DNA of 18,301 nucleotides, taken from contig CAZVJQ010000029.1 of assembly GCA_964627125.1 (NCBI GenBank), positions 1-18,301 of the forward strand, given 5' to 3'. This document shows, in pieces, positions 15,123 through 18,301 of the stretch. Every line of letters begins with the position of its first letter. Within the stretch, counting starts at the first letter, position 1. This DNA comes from Fastidiosipila sp964627125. GTDB taxonomy: Bacteria > Bacillota > Clostridia > Saccharofermentanales > Fastidiosipilaceae. Position numbers and translations under genes: made by a program. The notes beneath the pieces are model-generated. The model saw only the letters and a program-made list of their open reading frames with translations, made no database searches and was not told where the DNA came from.

Positions 15123-15866
15123 CTATAAGTCTGAAATCATTCCACCATCAACAACGAATTCACCACCTGTACAGTAGCTTGATTCATCGGATGCTAGGAA
15201 AAGAATCATATATGCGATTTCTCTAGGCTTACCAATTCTCTTCAAAATAATTGTTTGTGAAAGTTCTTCAATGTAATCTGCGACATCGTCTTGAGATGCT
15301 AAGTCAGTTTCAAATGTTCCTGGGTGAACACTATTAACTCTAACATTGTAGTCACCGACGTCTGCAGCAACTGCCTTAGTTAATCCTGTTACACCGAACT
15401 TAGCTGAGTTATATGCAGCTCCTGTTGGCGCACCTCTTAAGCCACTAACAGATGAGATATTAACGATTGACCCTGAATTTCTCTCTTTCATTGATTCAAT
15501 TACAGTTTTAATTCCTAAGAATACACCGACTAAATCAACATTTAATGTTAACTCTAAGTCCTCTAAAGTAATATCTGAAATATCCTTGTAGATACCAACA
15601 CCTGCATTATTTACTAATACATCTACTGGTCCAAAAGTTTCTTCAGTTAATTTAATTGCATTTTCCCAATCTTCTACCTTAGTTACATCTGTTGTAACAA
15701 ATATTGCATTTTCGCCTAATTCCTCTGCAAGAGCTTCACCTCTAGCTGTGTCTAAATCTGTGAGAACTACCTTAGCTCCTTCTTCAATAAACAATCTAGC
15801 TGTTTCTGCTCCCAAACCTTTAGCTGCTCCGGTTATAACTGTTACCTTGTCTTGTAAACGTGCCAT
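15123..15866 (-). CDS. Classical short-chain dehydrogenase/reductase, NAD-type
   Basis: A 247-residue cytosolic oxidoreductase of the classical SDR family. The cofactor motif TGAAKGLG is at residues 12-19, and Asp37 at the end of the second strand (LTD) suggests NAD(H) over NADP(H). NNAG is at 86-89. The catalytic tetrad Asn109, Ser139, Tyr152 and Lys156 is complete (NISSVSG, AAYNSAKFG). SVHPGTFETDL and CTGGEFVVDGG are the usual C-terminal marks. The substrate cannot be deduced; relatives act on secondary alcohols, sugars, steroids or 3-oxoacyl groups. The frame is open 14 codons further upstream, but the ATG at 15864-15866 has GGAGG just before it and begins MARLQDKVTVITGA as the family does. 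It is monocistronic, has its own extended -10 promoter, and is convergent with the tRNA end of the plus-strand cluster. Confidence 0.93.
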   Translation of the reverse strand: MARLQDKVTVITGAAKGLGAETARLFIEEGAKVVLTDLDTARGEALAEELGENAIFVTTDVTKVEDWENAIKLTEETFGPVDVLVNNAGVGIYKDISDITLEDLELTLNVDLVGVFLGIKTVIESMKERNSGSIVNISSVSGLRGAPTGAAYNSAKFGVTGLTKAVAADVGDYNVRVNSVHPGTFETDLASQDDVADYIEELSQTIILKRIGKPREIAYMILFLASDESSYCTGGEFVVDGGMISDL

Positions 15867-15910
15867 AATTACCTCCAACACTTCTAATTTTGCTGTCAAC
15901 TTACACAAAT

Positions 15911-15919
15911 ATTATAACA
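15911..15919 (-). promoter_or_regulatory. Extended -10 promoter of the short-chain dehydrogenase
   Basis: Read on the minus strand, TGTTATAAT is a perfect extended -10 element (TATAAT at 15916-15911), about 45 bp before the ATG. No good -35 lies 17 bp upstream, which extended -10 promoters can tolerate. Confidence 0.6.
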
Positions 15920-16143
15920 TCAATCTGGCCAAAGTAGGCTAATTCGACACTAAATTTACATTTTCAAGAACGTGGTACATATTCGTGCAAATCACAATTG
16001 AACCCATCTCCAATTTATTCAAAGAAAGTTAATAATGTATAAATGGTATATAATGAATCAATGATTACTCAGTAAAACACGATAAATAAGGGCTTAGGGC
16101 TTGTTCCAAATTTCATGCTTAAGCAACTTGACTATTAAATAAC
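15920..16143. other. Divergent intergenic region with repeats, no gene seen
   Basis: This is most of the 354-bp divergent spacer between the dehydrogenase and the ABC gene. It holds TCACAATTG at 15992-16000, a sequence shared with the palindrome upstream of hpf. TATAAT at 16049-16054 has no matching -35. There is a 7-bp tandem repeat AGGGCTT (16089-16095 and 16096-16102) and the perfect palindrome TGCTTAAGCA (16116-16125). No open frame with a ribosome site is present; the only nearby start, ATG 16061, stops after four codons. Confidence 0.5.
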
Positions 16144-16144
16144 G

Positions 16145-16172
16145 TTTGCTAAGCTATTAATATTGTTATAAT
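16145..16172 (+). promoter_or_regulatory. Likely promoter of the zinc-ribbon ABC transporter gene
   Basis: TGTTATAAT (16164-16172) is a perfect extended -10. TTTGCT at 16145-16150, 16 bp upstream, is a weak -35. Transcription would start near 16179, leaving about 42 nt before the ATG at 16221. The palindrome TGCTTAAGCA ends 19 bp before the -35, a plausible operator position. Confidence 0.55.
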
Positions 16173-16220
16173 TGTTTCATCTTTCCGTTACAAAGCTTGC
16201 GAAAGAAATCCAATTTAGAA

Positions 16221-18301
16221 ATGTTGGAAAAGATATTGGCCGCGTATAGTAAGACATTAAATCATGAATTAAAAATATCTCTTGAAAAGAAAAATTTATC
16301 ATTTGACCCTATTTCAGTTATTGAGTTAGATATGAGTAAGGAAGATATGGATCTCGCTCGTTCTATACTCCTTCTAACAGAGAGAGAGTTGGTATACTTT
16401 GAACTTGAGAAAGAGACTGAATATACAGATTTTGCTTCAGCTTCTCCTGAAGGAGACATGTTCTCACGTAATAAGAAGAAGGTAAGCAAATCCATAGCGA
16501 CACAAGTAAGTCCTAAAGAGATTAGTAATTTGACCCGCTATGATTTAAATAAGATAGAAAAACCAGACCTAGTCAATCAGGTTATTGGTGCACAGTTAGA
16601 AGCTAAATATGATGGCTATTTCGCATTAATTGCGAGATTTTCTGGTGCCAAATTAAAACCGATGACTGACTTCAACCGAGATTTAAAATCTCAAATTGAA
16701 ATACTAAAAATAGAATCTGACAATGAATTATCTGATGAAGAGAAACAAGAGCAGATAGCTGAGAACAGAAAAGTTCTTAAAGAAAATCGCGAGAAGAAAG
16801 AATTAGAGAAACAGAAGGGATTTTGTCCTACTTGTGGAAGAAAATATCCTGAAGAGGGTAGAGAATTTTGTCCTAACTGTTTACCTAAATTATCTATTTT
16901 CAAGCGTCTATTAAGTTTATTTAAACCATATACAGGAAGAATTGTTGTTCTTATGGTTATGGTTGCTCTATCTGGTATTTTTAATGCAATAACTCCATAC
17001 CTAACAGGTACAGTTCTTTATGATGAGGTTCTGAGCCAAGACTCTCAACTTTTAACTACTTTCCAAAACTTAGGATATGCAGAAACATCTGTTGGACTAC
17101 TGGTCTGGTTAGTTATTATTATGACTATAGTTAGAATCCTGCAGCAAGTCACTGGTATTATTCATGGTCGACAAACAGGTGTAATTGTCCCAGGAGTTAT
17201 TAATAAGATTAGATCTAGAGCTTTTAGCTCATTACAAAATTTATCACTAAGCTTCTTTACAAATAAACAAACCGGTTCCTTGATGAGTAGAGTTACAAAT
17301 GATACTGAAGATATTGCCTCATTCTTCATCGATGGGCTTCCATATGTTGTTTTCAATTTGATTACATTATTCTTTGCAATATTCATGCTCTTTAGCATGC
17401 AGTGGCAATTAGCTATAGTAACAATAATTTTCTTGCCTATTTTACTTGTTGTAAGTTTTACAATGCTACCTCGTATGATAAGAGCTTTCCAGAGAAGATC
17501 ATCTGAGAGACGTAGAACATCTGGTGTTATGAATGATAGCTTGTCAGGAACTAGAGTACTTAGAGCTTTTGGTCAAGAAGAGCAGTTAAATAATAGATTT
17601 GCTAAAACAAGTACAGGTTTAAGGGATGCTGAACAAGCTCAAAATGATGAGTGGTTGAAGTTCCAGATTCCTTATTCTATGGCGCAGACTTTGCCCAATA
17701 TGTTGGTGTGGACAGTCGGTGCACTATTAATCTTGTATAGACCAGAAACCTTAGACTTCGGACAGTTGGTCAGTTTCAGTGCATATGTTGGAATGCTCCA
17801 AGGGCCATTAACCTTCTTCAGCCAAGCATTTAACCAATACTCAAATACAATGAACTCAGCACAGAGAGTGTTTGAAATTATAGATACTAGACCTGAAATT
17901 ATTGAAGAAGAGAATGCTATTAATAAAGATATTAAAGGTAAAATTGAGTTTGAAAATGTGAAATTCTCATATGAAATCAACAAGCCAATTTTGCAAGATA
18001 TAAGTTTTGTGGTTGAACCGGGCGAGACATTAGGAATTGTTGGGAAATCTGGTGCTGGTAAATCTACCTTAGTTAACTTAATAGCAAGATTATATGATGT
18101 AGACAGCGGTGCAGTCAAGCTAGACGATATCAATGTTAAAGATTTGAGCTTTGAGAGCTTGCATGGTGCAATTGCAATGGTTAGCCAGGAAACATACATT
18201 TTCATGGGAACAGTTGCAGAAAATATCGCCTATGCAAATCCAGGAGCTTCTTACGATGAGATAGTAGCGGCGGCTACTGCAGCAGCAGCACATGATTTCA
18301 T
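16221..18301 (+). CDS. ABC exporter (membrane plus ATPase fusion) with N-terminal zinc ribbon, 3' end outside window
   Basis: The frame is open from ATG 16221 to the window edge, with 693 complete codons. Residues 1 to about 160 form a soluble mixed alpha/beta region; its ARSILLLTERELVYFE resembles a PH-like fold. Residues about 165-198 are a charged, coiled-coil-like helix. A zinc ribbon follows, with Cys202, Cys205, Cys217 and Cys220 (CPTC and CPNC). A six-helix exporter domain starts near 225 (FKRLLSLFKPYTGRI) and includes SRVTNDTEDIASF. The ATPase begins near 570, with Walker A GKSGAGKST (608-616) and the Q-loop VSQETY. The signature motif, Walker B and H-loop lie beyond the edge. Similar zinc-ribbon half-transporters occur in other Bacillota, often as adjacent pairs forming heterodimers, so a partner may follow. 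No clear Shine-Dalgarno precedes the ATG; a TTG at 16197 is an in-frame alternative. Substrate unknown. Confidence 0.88.
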   Translation, partial: MLEKILAAYSKTLNHELKISLEKKNLSFDPISVIELDMSKEDMDLARSILLLTERELVYFELEKETEYTDFASASPEGDMFSRNKKKVSKSIATQVSPKEISNLTRYDLNKIEKPDLVNQVIGAQLEAKYDGYFALIARFSGAKLKPMTDFNRDLKSQIEILKIESDNELSDEEKQEQIAENRKVLKENREKKELEKQKGFCPTCGRKYPEEGREFCPNCLPKLSIFKRLLSLFKPYTGRIVVLMVMVALSGIFNAITPYLTGTVLYDEVLSQDSQLLTTFQNLGYAETSVGLLVWLVIIMTIVRILQQVTGIIHGRQTGVIVPGVINKIRSRAFSSLQNLSLSFFTNKQTGSLMSRVTNDTEDIASFFIDGLPYVVFNLITLFFAIFMLFSMQWQLAIVTIIFLPILLVVSFTMLPRMIRAFQRRSSERRRTSGVMNDSLSGTRVLRAFGQEEQLNNRFAKTSTGLRDAEQAQNDEWLKFQIPYSMAQTLPNMLVWTVGALLILYRPETLDFGQLVSFSAYVGMLQGPLTFFSQAFNQYSNTMNSAQRVFEIIDTRPEIIEEENAINKDIKGKIEFENVKFSYEINKPILQDISFVVEPGETLGIVGKSGAGKSTLVNLIARLYDVDSGAVKLDDINVKDLSFESLHGAIAMVSQETYIFMGTVAENIAYANPGASYDEIVAAATAAAAHDF

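Noticed and set aside
15867..15908. Upstream start for the short-chain dehydrogenase
   Set aside because: GGAGG sits immediately before the ATG at 15866 and the family N-terminus begins there; the longer version would translate the ribosome site.
1..18301. CRISPR arrays, insertion sequences, phage, toxin-antitoxin or defence genes
   Set aside because: No spaced direct-repeat array, transposase, integrase or recognisable defence motif was seen on either strand.

Overview
The window is AT-rich DNA from a low-GC Bacillota, most likely a Clostridia-type anaerobe. The reasons are AGA/TTA-rich codon use, strong AGGAGG ribosome sites, a long-form hibernation factor, a UvrD/PcrA helicase with the Firmicute C-terminal domain, and a clostridial-style membrane-anchored glucosaminidase. 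A run of exactly 100 N shows it comes from a draft scaffold. I cannot name the species.

Layout. Bases 1-1899 are the 3' part of mfd (transcription-repair coupling), followed by an AI-2E-family permease that ends at a clear intrinsic terminator. gap (glyceraldehyde-3-phosphate dehydrogenase) and hpf (ribosome hibernation factor) are single-gene units, each with a recognisable sigma-A promoter and its own terminator. From about 5700 to 15060 there is one long co-directional cluster: pcrA, a yfbR-like nucleotidase (interrupted by the N run), a membrane-anchored glucosaminidase, a GtrA-like membrane protein, folC, a degenerate threonine-synthase-like gene, a small three-helix membrane protein and a tRNA-Arg(CCT). 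Gaps are 7-54 bp, one pair overlaps, and I see no terminator before the tRNA. A short-chain dehydrogenase lies convergently on the minus strand behind back-to-back terminator hairpins. After a 350-bp divergent regulatory region, a plus-strand ABC exporter with an N-terminal zinc ribbon runs off the right edge.

How the genes fit together. Most are housekeeping: DNA repair (mfd, pcrA), glycolysis (gap), stationary-phase ribosome protection (hpf), nucleotide and folate metabolism (yfbR, folC), and cell-wall or envelope functions (glucosaminidase, GtrA-like).

The most unusual item is the gene after folC. Its protein aligns by eye with threonine synthase along its whole length, but it lacks the PLP lysine, the SGDTG phosphate loop and the GNFGD loop, and carries a strongly basic insertion. 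It is an intact, apparently maintained pseudoenzyme, preceded by a 12-bp hairpin and probably started by TTG. I found no CRISPR array, insertion sequence, phage gene or defence system.
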